From: Ramichloridium luteum
Lineage: Eukaryota > Ascomycota > Dothideomycetes > Mycosphaerellales > Dissoconiaceae
Direction: 5' to 3'
DNA length: 64,000 nucleotides
Assembly: GCA_002368545.1 (NCBI GenBank)
Contig: MTSC01000035.1
Coordinates: 248,001 to 312,000, forward strand
The notes beneath the pieces are model-generated. The model saw only the letters and a list, made by a program, of their open reading frames with translations. It did no database searches and was not told the origin of the DNA. Of this stretch, positions 1 through 11,093 are shown in pieces. Every line of letters starts with the position of its first letter. Within the stretch, counting starts at the first letter, position 1. The position numbers and the translations under genes are program-made.

Positions 1-481
1 TGCCTAGGAAGAGGTGCGCGAGGAGAGTGTCGATTTGTGCGAGAGTCAAGGTGCAACGTGGGTCGGTGGGCGTTAGGTAGGGTAGCTCGTGGCAGGGAAA
101 GAGAGTGGAAAGGTTGGCAGCGGCGGAGAGGAGGCGTGCGGTGAATGCGCTGAGGTCAGGAAGCGAGAGAGATGCGGTGTCGACGAGGTGGTGATGAAGT
201 GCGGTGGTCTTGAGGTCGCCATCGTTGTGCAGGCTGTAGGCGATGTCCTGTATGAGGCTTGTGAAGCGCTTCGAGAAGGCTTGTCGGATGGTGTCGGCGT
301 CGCGAGAAGTCGCATTAGGTCCACCTTCAGGTGCCAAAATAGCGGAAAGGTCGGTGCGAGCACTGGCGAGGAGTTTGTCGAGTATTTCGCCTTGGAAAGC
401 TGCGTCGGTCTCGCTCTCGTCGCAGATGCCGAGCGGATCGATGCTTGTCAGCGACGGATGGTGTGGTAGTGGAAAGGCCAT
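1..481 (-). CDS. Poly(ADP-ribose) glycohydrolase (PARG), N-terminal part, cut by window edge
   Basis: The reverse strand is open from an ATG at 481-479 (in-frame TAA a few codons upstream) to the left edge, about 160 codons without stops. The last ~60 residues fit the helical domain before the PARG macrodomain: a helix with SLPDLSAFTARLL, then LFPCHELPYL, then TLAQIDTLLAHLFLG, matching the family pattern LFP..IP.L....LTQ.QIA.LLAH.FF. PARG cleaves ribose-ribose bonds of poly(ADP-ribose) in DNA-damage signalling. The catalytic GGG...QEE signature would lie beyond the edge, so activity cannot be judged. The family call is my recognition of the helical motif; moderately sure. The gene continues outside the window. 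Confidence 0.7.
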   Translation of the reverse strand, partial: MAFPLPHHPSLTSIDPLGICDESETDAAFQGEILDKLLASARTDLSAILAPEGGPNATSRDADTIRQAFSKRFTSLIQDIAYSLHNDGDLKTTALHHHLVDTASLSLPDLSAFTARLLSAAANLSTLFPCHELPYLTPTDPRCTLTLAQIDTLLAHLFLG

Positions 482-904
482 TTGGCCTATCAATGCTTGT
501 TATCTCTCTGCGCTCCTCAGCCGGTATCTTGATGGTCTTCGCTTTCTTGTTGGTCGTCGGATAAATTCCAAGGATGTTGGTAGGTGAATAATGTCTTCCT
601 GAGCTTGCAACCACGGCTGAGATGAGTCAAGTGCTTGCTCCACGGAACTCGAAAGCCGCATTCATGGATCCGCCTCCAGTAAGCTTGAGGGCAGCATAAA
701 GTTGCTAATGTTATTCATTTACCAACTTATGAACTATATATAGCATTATCAACTTTAAGAGTGACTCGATACGCACCCTTGCGAGCCCAACAAGAGATGT
801 GCAGACTCCTGCTGAGAATGGAATGAATTCATGATGATCCAGCCAACGCGCGTGGACTCTGGGATATTAAAGCCCACTAATTACTGATCCAAGACGTTCA
901 CGAT
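482..904. other. Intergenic region upstream of the PARG-like gene
   Basis: No credible coding sequence. A palindromic TATA-like stretch (ctatatatag, about 734-743) lies some 250 bp upstream of the PARG-like start. Nothing else stands out. Confidence 0.5.
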
Positions 905-1690
905 TTACGCTATGGATGATCTCGGACGATGTAACGCCCCACGAACGAAATTTTCCTCAACATGGCGATCATCAAAGTTGAGATAGCCGTCAATCAGAAA
1001 TCGCGCCTGCTTCTGCGTACGCTGGAGCAGGACAACGCTTAAGAGATGTACCAATCGTGCATCGCCAATTACAACCTTGCAGTACCACTGGCGTGACATG
1101 TCGAATGAGACGAGGCGCAAGGCGGTTCCATTGGGAAGGAGGCCGACAGCTTCTCGCCAAGCCTTGTGTAGTTCCATTCGAGTTTTCCCGATAGTAGTAT
1201 ACATTTGCTCTTGCTGAATCATGGCTGGGTCACCGGCTAGCGATGCGAGAATCATGAGCTGGATGCGTTGGAATTGAGGATTCGTTGGGTCAAATTCTCG
1301 GCTCTGGACGTGTTTCGCAATTGCTTGGGGCGAGCGAAATGTCCACAAGATCGTGACGCTACTGTTGGACGATCGTGTGTAGGCCGACAAGACATCTTCC
1401 CGACTTGCTCGATTTACTCTTAAAAGCGGACACTCGGACTTGAAGGACAAGCCATCGTCGCAGATCTCAATCGCCAATTCCGGGCCGTAGGCTAACTCGT
1501 ATATCGGTTGACGAATTTCTTGTGGGAGATCCAGTAATGGATTTGAACCCATCGCAAATCGGGCGAATGCTTGGAGTGTGATTTCTTTCAAGAGAGCTCT
1601 CGGGACCGGACTGACACAGATAGTATGGGCACTGGGAGAGGTATGCTCCGTAATGGGGTTGATGAGATAAAGGTTCAGCTGTGCCTGCAT
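905..1690 (-). CDS. 2EXR/F-box-like domain hypothetical protein
   Basis: A 261-codon intronless reading frame. Residues ~50-70 contain LLDLPQEIRQPIYELAY, the hallmark opening of the large fungal family of F-box-like/2EXR proteins (LP.EIR..IYELA). It is followed by PLLRVNRASREDV, the usual second helix of that fold. No catalytic motif is visible in the remainder. Such proteins are very numerous in Dothideomycetes and mostly uncharacterised; some may act as substrate adaptors, but that is inference. The first ATG is used; an internal Met just before GSNPLLDLP could be the true start, because the N-terminal ~45 residues look less conserved. No partner genes are obvious nearby. Confidence 0.65.
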   Translation of the reverse strand: MQAQLNLYLINPITEHTSPSAHTICVSPVPRALLKEITLQAFARFAMGSNPLLDLPQEIRQPIYELAYGPELAIEICDDGLSFKSECPLLRVNRASREDVLSAYTRSSNSSVTILWTFRSPQAIAKHVQSREFDPTNPQFQRIQLMILASLAGDPAMIQQEQMYTTIGKTRMELHKAWREAVGLLPNGTALRLVSFDMSRQWYCKVVIGDARLVHLLSVVLLQRTQKQARFLIDGYLNFDDRHVEENFVRGALHRPRSSIA

Positions 1691-3023
1691 AAGATCGCTC
1701 TGCGCAAATGTCGATGAATCAAAGTGTCCGTAGCTGTTAACAAGTCTGTTTGTTGTCGATGAAGAGTTCTACGTGGTGAAAGAAGAGACTGGAGCGTGCA
1801 TCACATGTTGCCAAGAACACAAGCCAGACTGATAGTTCTGTGAATGAGAAGGAAAAGTTTTATTATGCATATTCTTAAATTGAACATGTAAATCTAAACT
1901 CCTGCTAGGCGCCCAACATCGTACCATGGTATCGCGATCCAGACACTCATCATCTACAATGAAAGAAATCGTATGTCGTGTCGATTGACCCAACTCATCT
2001 TCATCGTCAGCTTTGGTCAGGTCGTAGGCTGGGAAATGTTCCGCCTTGAAGCCCACCACCCGGACCGAGTCCACTTGCGCCAGCCACAGATAGCACTTCA
2101 CTGACCACGTCGATACCCGGTCCGTAAGGACTCATAATACGCGTCAAGCCGTCTCAAACTCATCTTAAATGATGGCAATGCACCGCCGACCATTGCATTC
2201 TCGACATGGCGGCGTCCCTCCACAGCTGACAGCCCTCGACGTGAAGTATGGCACGAGTCTCTGAATGCTGGTATAAGTCATACTGACATATTACATGACA
2301 CGTCAATGGAGGCGAGGTGCAGTGGGAGTTCTTGAGGAACCCCACGCACAACCTCATGCTATGCGCGGGATAAAGGCTCGAAATATATTTTGGGGTCCGC
2401 TCGATACCATTTCTCATCTTCACTTATTTAACTCGGCACCTCTTCCAGACCAGCTGCCAGTTTGAGGCAAGTCGTGCTGGCCGGTCACAGATTTCGATGA
2501 CCAGGTCTTCGCCCATGTGTGAGATAAGAAATCCGATCACGAATGATCCGCGGCAGCTTGAGAAATGAAGTCGGGCCCATCACAGATCACGCGATGTTTG
2601 CCTTCGTGTACGATTTGAGTTTCGTGGAGTGTGCCGCCATCTTATTGTTTATACAGGTCGGATAGCTGGACGTTGAATCAAATCATCGCACGCAAAGATA
2701 TGCTTCAAGCGATGTTTGGATCTCACATGTGGCATTAGAAGCTCTTTCGAAAAAGCTGCAAGGCAGCCACTGCCTTGGCAGACAGCAGCTTATCGAAGGT
2801 TGATATACATGACGCGTTGTGGACATGGGGCGGCATGCTAAACGAGGCGCCAAATGTAGTTCCACGTTGTCACACATCAAGACGTTTGGGAGCTCGGAAT
2901 TTGCGAGCAAGCTGCACCTACCAACACCCACAAACTCATGCTTGCAAGAAATTACCAAAGCGAACATCGGCCTGAGAGCTTCCGAGTATAGATCTCACGG
3001 CATTCCGACTAGCAAACATCGCG
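1691..3023. other. Intergenic region with possible remnant coding sequence
   Basis: On the reverse strand, an ATG at 2163 opens a peptide beginning MSLRRLDAYYESLRTGYRRG that stops near 2103. From about 2101 to 1769 another frame stays open for ~110 codons with a protein-like composition but has no ATG of its own. These could be two pieces of one small gene with an unrecognised intron or a frameshift, or a decayed gene. I cannot assign a family. From 2170 to 3020 I see nothing supportable. Confidence 0.25.
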
Positions 3024-3578
3024 ATGTCCAACAAACCCCGCATCTGTGTCGCCGTCTTCCATCGCGACAAGCTCTCCCTCGGCGAGGACAATCACCAACG
3101 CTTGGGCCTGGCCATCTTTCATTGGGCGATTCTCATCCGACCGAAGCGGATCAGCAAGATCGATACATGCACCATTCTCGATACGACCGATAGCGCTATA
3201 ATCGACGAAGTCACGAGACAAGATCTCAATTCAGGCCACGACTGGCGCTTTCGAGTACGGTCGGGCACGAACCCGCTCAGCGACATTCGCTTTATCGGAG
3301 CTATTGTGATCGGAAAGCTGCCACCGCAGTACACGATTGAGCAGGTGCGAGATCTGCTCGCACGTGTGTCTCTTCCACGGAAGAACAGACCGGATCAGGA
3401 TTGTGTCAGCTGGACGAGATACGCTATCCGAACGTTGCGGGAGTCAGGTTTCACAAATGACAACGACGATGAGAGGTTTTTTGAAACCGCGCTGAGACTT
3501 GGAAAGGCGACCATAGTAAACGGTCGGCCAAGAAAGCTGGAAGACATGTTTATAAGTTCCACTGGAGAGAGGTTGTGA
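3024..3578 (+). CDS. Conserved fungal hypothetical protein (DUF6914-like)
   Basis: A 184-codon intronless frame starting at an ATG with A at -3. The sequence looks like a real compact domain: RLGLAIFHWAILIRPK near residue 26, then a mid-protein strand with FIGAIVIGKLP, then PQYTIEQVRDLLARVSLP and a closing Asp/Trp-rich helix (QDCVSWTRYAIRTL). This order (HWA-I opening, IG.LP, RVPLP-like, DC..W) resembles a fungal family of unknown function that I believe is DUF6914. I make no functional claim. It stands alone between the 2EXR-like gene and the BTB pair, on the opposite strand. Confidence 0.6.
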   Translation: MSNKPRICVAVFHRDKLSLGEDNHQRLGLAIFHWAILIRPKRISKIDTCTILDTTDSAIIDEVTRQDLNSGHDWRFRVRSGTNPLSDIRFIGAIVIGKLPPQYTIEQVRDLLARVSLPRKNRPDQDCVSWTRYAIRTLRESGFTNDNDDERFFETALRLGKATIVNGRPRKLEDMFISSTGERL

Positions 3579-3812
3579 GATTGGGAATTGAATCAGAATA
3601 TCTAGCTTCATAACTTCTCTAGACGAGTAGGGAGATTTGCAGGGACAAAACTTCAGGTTGACAAGTTGCTATCGCGAGTAAAACTGCTCATTCGAGGTTT
3701 TGAAGTACTTTAAGACTTCTTAGAGTTCTGAACCTATAACAGGACCGTACACAGATGTGACGTGCTTGCGAGAGTGGAGAAGCTGGACTGGGCAAGCAAA
3801 TTCCAAGAACCA

Positions 3813-4723
3813 TTAGCGATCATCCGCTAGAAATTCGATCCTGCCAATGAGTCGTTCCAATAAGTCCTTCGCGAACGAGTGGGGGCCCTTCATCAAATTT
3901 TCGAAGTCTTCGTCCTGCTGGAACAGATCAATCTTGCAGGCGACGTAATCGATAAGCAGAGAACGTAGGTCATTGATGCGGGTGGCCGTCTGGAAGGTAT
4001 GCTCCCAAACGTACTTGAGGACCACGACAAGATCTTTAATCCGGTGTTGGTAGATTCGCCAATGGCAGAGCGCACGATGGAGCTCACGAAATGCGTGATA
4101 TTTCAGCTCGTCGACAAGGAAGTCGTCGGCGAAGACATCTACTTTCGCATGTGACATGAACATCTCCCCGAGATTATCGTCTGGCTGATTGGGTCCAAGG
4201 AATGATGTGTCGTGGGTCAGACCTGACGCGGTATACCGGCGGAACATGAGAAAATTTTGCCACTCCTGGTATCTTGTCGAGCCGGCACCACCGCTTTCGT
4301 GGGCGAACCGTGGATCCCAGACGGCATGTTCGTACCCGGCAGTGTCCGTGTGTTCGTCAGGTCCGATCATCGCGGGAGAATAGTCTCGAGTATAGAGGAA
4401 CTGGAAGAATCGATAGAATGTATGAAAGTCGACATGCTCAAACGAGAAACTCGGATCGATGCCTTTGGCAGAACTACGAATCCAGCCATGAAGGAAGCCT
4501 GAGGCGTCGTCGAGGAGACATTCGTGGACTTTGAACTGCTGCTTCTCGGGCCCGACGATAATCCTCAAGATCTTCGATTCGTTGATGCTAAATGGACTTG
4601 CTCAGCGGTGAAAGTGATCAATGAGGCTTTGGCAACTCACTCTGCGAGGTTGAAGTGGAGCTTATTGGAAATGTCGCTCAAAGGGAAGCTGTAAACCCCT
4701 ACGGTTGAATCGGAATTGTTCAT
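3813..4723 (-). CDS. BTB/POZ domain protein, paralogue A
   Basis: Proposed exon 1 runs from 4723 and encodes a ~28-residue leader. An intron with a GTGAGT donor and a TTAG acceptor then joins a second exon ending at 3813. The second exon carries the BTB core: ILRIIVGPEKQQFKVHECLL, then a helix ending FFQFLYTRDYSP and, further on, KVDVFADDFLVDELKYHAF, the standard fungal BTB order (F.VH...L, F..FLYT.DY, Y..AD.Y....L). BTB domains dimerise and can bind cullin-3, but in this fungal class no partner is known. Without the intron, translation could begin at an internal ATG near 4568. The adjacent gene is a clear paralogue in the same orientation, so the pair probably arose by tandem duplication. 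Confidence 0.75.
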
Positions 4724-5192
4724 CGTGTTTCGTTAAATTGATGGAATGGAACTAGTTGGTACTGGCTGAGGCGAAGCTCCCAACGGAGATGAAGGTGAAG
4801 CATGGAAAAGGTTCGATGCAACCACAAGCCCGGGGATCACTGCTTTTGGTTCGGTAATGATGAAAGGGCGCACGGGACACCCACAGACCTTGTTTCACAG
4901 CTCACTTATCGCACGTGGATTCATGGTGAGCTCTGATTCTTGATTACTACCTTAAGACCCTGCCGTTCTGCTGTATCTAGTAAGGTATTTTTATTGTTGT
5001 TCAATCGGCCCTCGATTGTTCTCCCCATTCTCTTTCGTTCCGCGTTCATGCAGACTTTTAAAACCAAAAGTCGCTGACTAGAGTATGATAGCAGAAGCCT
5101 CGATGAGATTGACCTTGCAGTTGATGCGAGACAACCCGTAACGAACATGATAAGGTCGCTTTGGCAACAAGGCAACCAACCTCCGATCGCTC
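4724..5192. other. Spacer between the tandem BTB genes
   Basis: No coding sequence recognised. It should contain the 3' end of paralogue B and the promoter of paralogue A. No repeat stands out. Confidence 0.4.
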
Positions 5193-6222
5193 TTACTTTC
5201 GACTTGCCACCACCCACCGCAGAACGTCGTTCGAGATGGAATGGCCTTCTTTCGTGAGCGACTGAAATGCCTGGTGGGGCTGGAATTGCTCGATCTTGCA
5301 GGCGACATAATTGGCCAACAGATCGCGCGGGTCGTCAGGCTTGCCTTCCCGCTCGCACGTATTCTCGTAGGCATATTTTAGTAGGTCGACCAAGGTTCCC
5401 ACATGTTCGCCCTTCAATTGATAAGTGCTCAAAGAGAAATGCAGCTTCTTTAGTGTGAGCCGCTTTAGTCTGTTGATATCGTAGAGATCGGCAAACACGT
5501 AGAGCCTCGCATGCTGAAGGAATGCCTCGCGGCAGTCTTTGAACGCTAACTGAGTTGACGACAAAATGGGAGGTTCTTTAGTTATCGACGGATCGTAGCG
5601 TCGCTCAGTGAAATTTTGCCATGTATGCTTGCCAGGTTGGACTTCGACCAGATTTCTCGCTTGACAAACCATGGAACCAAGACAGATTCCATGCATCGGA
5701 TCGGACAACGGCCTACACGGTGTAGGTGGAGTCGGGTGGGGATAACCCATCCAGGTCGGAGGGCCGTACGGGCCACAGGGAATTGAAATTTGCGCGGGCT
5801 TTTCGTCAAGTGGTGGCATCGGCGCTGTGTCCGCCCACATGTTCTTGGGGCGCTTCATCCGATCATTGTCGTAGTGCTCATCGCGACCTCTCCGCTTGCT
5901 CTGGCAGTTGGATTGCAGACTGCCGTCCGCAGAAGGGTAGTCTCCGGAGTAGAGGAATTCAAAGAATCGCACAAATGTTCCCTGGTCGACTTCTTCCAGC
6001 CATACACCACCTTCTGTTGCTTCTTTCATCTTGCCATTGACAAGGGCATGGAATGGCCGCGAACAGCTCGCGAGTACGGATTGGTGGACGTAGAATTCCT
6101 GCTTTTCCGGGCCGACCAGTATCTGAAAAGGTCTAGATCGAGCGACTCTGCGCCAGTGGGTCAGTAGACGCAAACAGTGCATGACTTTGTATCATACTCA
6201 TCGAAAGAGATCGCGATGACAT
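5193..6222 (-). CDS. BTB/POZ domain protein, paralogue B
   Basis: The BTB core (FQILVGPEKQEFYVHQSVLA, then FVRFFEFLYSGDYPSA, then ARLYVFADLYDINRLKRLTL) is unambiguous and longer than in paralogue A because of a Pro-rich middle. The most economical model starts at the ATG at 6222 with an eight-residue exon and a ~50-bp intron (GTATGA...GCAGAG) before the GPEK segment. An ATG at 6182 gives an intronless alternative of 329 residues. The C-terminus keeps a helix (DLLKYAYENT) and NYVACKIEQFQ, shared with paralogue A (DYVACKIDLFQ), which supports duplication. No catalytic function is expected; a protein-interaction role is family knowledge. Confidence 0.75.
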
Positions 6223-7620
6223 CTCTATAGTTTTTGTCGGACGTCGGGGACACTGATGATGGCTCCGCCATTCGCCTTCTAATTCACTTCCCTTGCTCCG
6301 TATAGTTGGAAAGATTTGAAATGTGGAGAGTCCCGGTTGATATCTAAAAAGAGCAGACAAACACAAAGCCGAAGCTAACTTATATATTGATCATCTTTGG
6401 GTCGTGTCTTCAGCTCAGTCGCAATGAAATGGTGCTCTGTGATTGTGGAACAGGCAAATCTTGTCGTGACTAGGGTGAACATCCCATCATGGTGAACGTG
6501 CCCTGCGAGTGATCGCGCTGTTCCGAACCAGAGCGACGTTGCTGAAGCAATAACACGACAAGTCCTAGAAAGCCGTGATTTTAGCCATGACTCACTTCGT
6601 GATCGAAGATCACTTTAGAAGTACAGTGTTTACTAGGGACAAACCGAAGTGAAGAACTTGCGACAGAGGTGAGTAAAGCGAATGAAGAGTCGTGTGCGAA
6701 GGAATGTGTCATTTCCATGGACATATTGTGATGGGAGGGCGTTTGAGATGTGTCAACTCGGTGAATGGTTTCATGGGCAAGGATCGAAGGTTCTTGCATT
6801 GTATAAGGCTCTGTTGGCATCGCAGCTTTGGCTTTGAGCTTCGGCCAATCTTTCTCCAGGCTGTGGACATCGTACCTCCATTTTAAAATTCGTATCATAG
6901 ATATGTGGCGTATATCTAATGCGGACGGACTGCGAGAGACCGAGTGGACCATCCGCTGACTCCTACAACTTGACCTTCTCGTCGCGCCATTGAGCGAACT
7001 CTGCTGTTCACTGTACTTTGGCTTCAACAAGAGAACAGACACTTCCTCTTGATCGTTGTAGCTTATTTCGTGACGTCGTAGGCCAACGCGGCAAGATATC
7101 TCTGTCGACTCCATAAAATCACGATGATTGCGTTCATGTGTCAAGCGGGCTTTGGCAATTTGTCGCCTTTCGTGGCACCGGCCTCGCAAGGCTGGCTGTC
7201 CAGAGCAGTCGCGAGGCTCGCCACCGACGCGTCGCAAGGCTGCGATATCCGAGCGGCCGGTTACGCCTCATACATCATTAGCGTGACTTAGCACCCTGCG
7301 CAAGGCTGAGGCTGTCATTGATTCGCGTCGTTTATTGACGTGGCAGATAAAGATTGGTGCGCCCTGGATACGATGCATCTGCTTGTCCCCTGACGGCAAC
7401 CGATCAGGGGATCAGAAGTCGAGAGCTATACGCACAAGCTCTTCCTTCGGCATATTGACGCCTACGGTTTTCAGCCTCCGGCCGACCCGCATGCCTGCAG
7501 TATTTGACGCTTGTTCCCAGATTGTACCTACAGTCAGCAGAAGGCGCTACCGCAGGAACCGACAAATCCTTTACCATCACGACCGACGTTGCTTATCTGC
7601 CCAACCACTTACCAGACAGT
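6223..7620. other. Intergenic region between BTB pair and membrane protein gene
   Basis: A 218-codon frame at 6581-7237 on the reverse strand has no recognisable domain and a low-complexity look; I regard it as unproven. The rest shows no convincing gene. The last few hundred bases are the likely promoter and leader of the gene at 7621. Confidence 0.35.
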
Positions 7621-8589
7621 ATGTCTCGAGCTTCGTCGAGCTCCCTTTCTTTATTGCTGCTTCTGCTGCTGGCTCATTGCCGCAGAGCAGCCAAATTAGG
7701 CTACGGAGTCGCGCTGCGGTATCCGAATACGTCTTGTCCCGCTGGCACATTCTTTGATGGCGGGTCCGATACGCCGAACTGTTGTCCTGGTATGCCTCGT
7801 AATATCACGTCTGCCAGGGTGCGAAGCTTTCGTATTGACAAGTGCGCTCATGCTACAGATGGTCAATTCCTCTGGCCGGATCTTGCAGGAAACTACTCGC
7901 GGGTGGGGTACTGCTGCCCGACACCGGGTGAGGGATGTCCAAGTCCTTGATGAGGCGATTTCGAAAGCTGATTGTGATCCCAGCCGACTGCCTTTCATCA
8001 CTCAAGAGGAACCTCCAGTGTGTATCTTCCCATCAGACCCTTCACAGCCGATCGTCAGCTAAGATCCACTAGGTGCGCCGACAGTTCGTGGACATATTAT
8101 CCCTGGCCCAGTGACTTCGCAGTAAACGTCCTCCAATTTGGCTTTTGCTGTCTGCCGGGCTGGACTGCCTACGAGGGTTGGCGCCAACTACCTTACCCTA
8201 GCTACTACTATCTCCAGTGCGCCCCAGCAAACAACTTTTCGGATGAGGTGGTGGTAGAGACAATCGCCAGTGCCAACCCCTCTTCGACCGGCATCATCGT
8301 CAGCGGGACACAATATCCGGTAAGCACGCCAGTGCCGACCACGACTACCGGCATTGACCTCACCACCTCCACTACTATTCCAACTGGATCAACGTCGGCG
8401 AATGCAGCGGCGGGATCGACGTCTGAGGGGAGAATAGATGTCATCGCCGGATCGGCGGTTGCTGGTGTCGCCGTATGCTTCTTAGCGGGAGTTGCGTTCT
8501 GCTGTCGTCACAAACTCCGCGCGCACGTCGATCGATATCTTGCGCGGCGCCAGCTCAGCAACACAAAGACCGGCGATTGCAAACCCTAG
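7621..8589 (+). CDS. Secreted-type Cys-rich type I membrane protein
   Basis: Three exons fit in phase: 7621-7927, 7968-8019 and 8073-8589, giving 291 residues. The N-terminus is a signal peptide with a run of Ser and Leu (SSSLSLLLLLLLA). The ectodomain has repeated CC-containing modules: NTSCPAGTFF...PNCCPG, then VGYCCPTPG, then FGFCCLPGWTA, each preceded by an aromatic or Asp-rich loop. A Ser/Thr-rich stalk follows. A single membrane span lies at about residues 241-264 (VIAGSAVAGVAVCFLAGVAF), then a short basic tail. This layout suggests a plasma-membrane or wall-facing protein, probably O-glycosylated in the stalk. I cannot name a family. The introns (40 and 53 bp) are short but give a consistent reading frame. 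Confidence 0.6.
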
Positions 8590-9341
8590 ACCGCGCAGTG
8601 TCCTTTACTGGAAGTTTATAGGCATCTCATTGAGTATTCGGCTTTCATCAGCTCCTACCTAATGATGTACGCCTAGTATTCGATGGACATAGGCGGAAGG
8701 ATTTCTCCTCAGGCCTCCATTGAACTGCGGGCTTTGGACATAAAGAGAAATGCAGCGGATGGAAAAAATCATCCTCGGATGTCTCAAAATGTAATTTAAA
8801 TGCCGTCAATCACAATGAGCCTGGGATGAACATACAATCGCCGTCGTAGTCATGGAGAACTCGACCCTGGCCTGAGCAAGCGTGAGGCGCAATGCTAGCA
8901 TAGCCATTGGCTGCTCATGTAGGCATCCCCTCAGGATGATATCCGATCGTGACTTTGCTATGGTTGTGAGCTTAGTTTGTGGCCATCTGTGGCTGGCCGA
9001 GGATAGGCGGTGATGTCTCCAAACACTCTACTGCAGCGTGGATGTGACCAGATCATGTCATAGGAGTTTCGTGAGATACAAGAATTCAAAGGATACGATG
9101 GTCATTAGAATAAGAAAACGATAGAAGAGGTCGTCGTCGTCGATGATGGATCAGTTTCGGAATGGCTTCCGCACCTCGGCGGGCGCACAGACCACCTCAC
9201 CCCCGACGCTCCCCCGGCCATCATGAACTTTTTGGATTTCCTGTCGACCGAGCGAACAGATCGTCCATCACCTCAACATCGCTTGGATCTCGTGCTGTGT
9301 TTTGCGCCATCTCGCCAGGAAGGAGTCACTTAGCTGCTGCA
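8590..9341. other. Intergenic region upstream of PAM16
   Basis: I see no coding sequence that I can support. A GTC/GAT-rich stretch near 9130-9150 is simple-sequence. The 3' half is the likely promoter and leader of the PAM16 gene. Confidence 0.4.
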
Positions 9342-9821
9342 ATGGCTCACCGCGTCATCACCCAGATCGTCTTCACCGGCGCCCGCGTTTTTGGCCGGGC
9401 GTTCGCCGAAGCATACAAGCAGGCGTCGGCATCACAGGTGCGCATTCATTTCAACATCATCCGCGCTATATTGCTTCCGTACTAATCACTTCCTCTCGAG
9501 CAGAAATACGCCGCGGCCAATGGTAGCAGCGCGACCGCCTCAAATTCCATGGCTTCCGCCGGCCTGACCCTCGACGAGGCCTGCCGGATTCTAAACGTTA
9601 GCCCGCCCAAGGGTGGCCAGGCCGACCTAACGCGGATCCACGAGCAATTCAAACGCTTATTCGACATGAACGACCCAAAGAAGGGTGGATCGTTCTACCT
9701 GCAGAGCAAGGTCCTGCGCGCTCGCGAGCGCATCGAGATGGAGGTACGTCAAGCTGCCGCGGCGACGGAGCGTGAGGAGGAGCTACGGAGAGGATGGAGG
9801 CCGAAGCTGTATCGCGATTGA
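9342..9821 (+). CDS. PAM16: Mitochondrial import motor subunit Tim16/Pam16
   Basis: Two exons, 9342-9437 and 9504-9821, encode 137 residues. The N-terminus MAHRVITQIVFTGARVFGRA is the conserved hydrophobic membrane-anchoring segment of Pam16. After a short variable linker comes the J-like domain (LTLDEACRILNV, FKRLFDMNDPKKGGSFYLQSK, ERIEMEV), which lacks the HPD of true J-proteins as expected. Pam16 forms a complex with Pam18 at the TIM23 channel and restrains its stimulation of mtHsp70 (family knowledge). The C-terminus ends with the usual GWRPKLYRD. The length matches the family (~135-150). An upstream ATG at 9162 lies in another frame and is not needed. Confidence 0.93.
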
Positions 9822-11093
9822 GGCGCCGGAAGATGAAGGCTTGGCTAGGAGGGCAATGAAGAGGAAAGAGGTGGAGCCGCGAGAGCCTTGAAGATACCGC
9901 ACCTCTGCAATTCTTTCGCATATGGCTCCGCTTGGCCAAGGAGACATGCACAACAAACGCAAACGGTATGCTGATTCGATCTGGTTTCCTTTTGCAGGCG
10001 CAACGGCTGAGACGGCAACAGCAGCCCTCACAAGCATCGGCAGCAGCATCATCATCAACAACATCGCCGCCACCGCCGCCGCCGCCAGCAGATAAATGAC
10101 GAGTTCTCATTAAGCCATCGACATCGCGAGACCAGCGAATCCTGGCTCGCTTGCAACGACCCTCTCCGCTTCCCGCTCGGCCGCTTTCGCGGCGAGCTGT
10201 ATTATTACAAAACCGCGACCGCATACAAAACTTAATCATTACCAACCTGTACAGGCGGGCTGAACCATATCGGGCGCTGGTATTTTGACGCATTTCCTAG
10301 CGCGGCGTTCTGGGCTGTACCATGAAAAGTAGAGGAGGAGAAGGATATGGGAGGGATGGGGAGGAAGGAGACGCATTCGTGCATCAATGTTGCGATTGAG
10401 GATCTAAATGAAGCCAGGCGCACGTCTTGAATCGACCGGAAGACAATTAGCGATGGCAAAGACTCAGGGTTGGAGCCGCCGAAGCCGCGGACAAAACAAA
10501 TCGAATGTACTATCTGCTACGATCTCATTTCAGCTGCCAAGATCTTATGCTTTCGGCTTAAAAATGCTGTTGATACTTAAGGGTCCAGTATTTTTGTTAG
10601 CACGAGGCTTTGTTGCTAAGGTATATATACCTTGGCAGGTGGTGAGCAAATACTGTAAGCAAGATGGATCCCAAGAACTTCTGGCAGGCGGCACGCGTGG
10701 GGGCTGGGCGCAGAGCGCGCGGGACGGTGCGCGAGGAACGGCACGAAGCGCACTATGACGGACCCCTGCCCCGCAGCGAGGCCGAGGCCGGCGGGCGTCG
10801 GTTGACCTGCGATAAATAAAATATCGTCACTTTCTCGCGGGTCCAATGGGGAAGTTTTGATTTCACGACAAGGCTGAAGGATCCGACCCACGAAACTTGC
10901 CTTTTCTCTCATTAGTAAATATAACAAGAGTCTTAACATAGGCACCATTGTCAGCTCCGGTGTCAGGCATACCTGGTGTTAACCAACATTTCGCCATCGT
11001 CAGTCTCATCGATGACTCCTCAACGATAAACCTCGAAGAAATCAAAAATACAAATATCACCATAACCCAAGACTACCACGAAACCACGAAGCA
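9822..11093. other. Intergenic region between PAM16 and LYS2
   Basis: No gene recognised on either strand; open frames here have simple-sequence composition. A CCG-type trinucleotide run lies near 10066-10090. A 12-bp palindromic TATA-like element (ggtatatatacc, 10620-10631) lies about 460 bp upstream of LYS2. A near-consensus Gcn4/CpcA half (tgactcc) occurs close to the LYS2 start, but a perfect TGASTCA was not found. Confidence 0.4.

Noticed and set aside
1541..1560. tRNA-like GGTTCAAATCC text
   Set aside because: It lies inside the coding sequence of the 2EXR-like gene (read as the codons of GSNP); no clover-leaf can be formed around it.
6581..7237. 218-codon reverse frame
   Set aside because: No domain, no signal peptide and no splice partners; cannot be told from chance.
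9649..10293. 214-codon reverse frame next to PAM16
   Set aside because: Overlaps the PAM16 coding end, is Arg/Ser-rich and has no homology signal.
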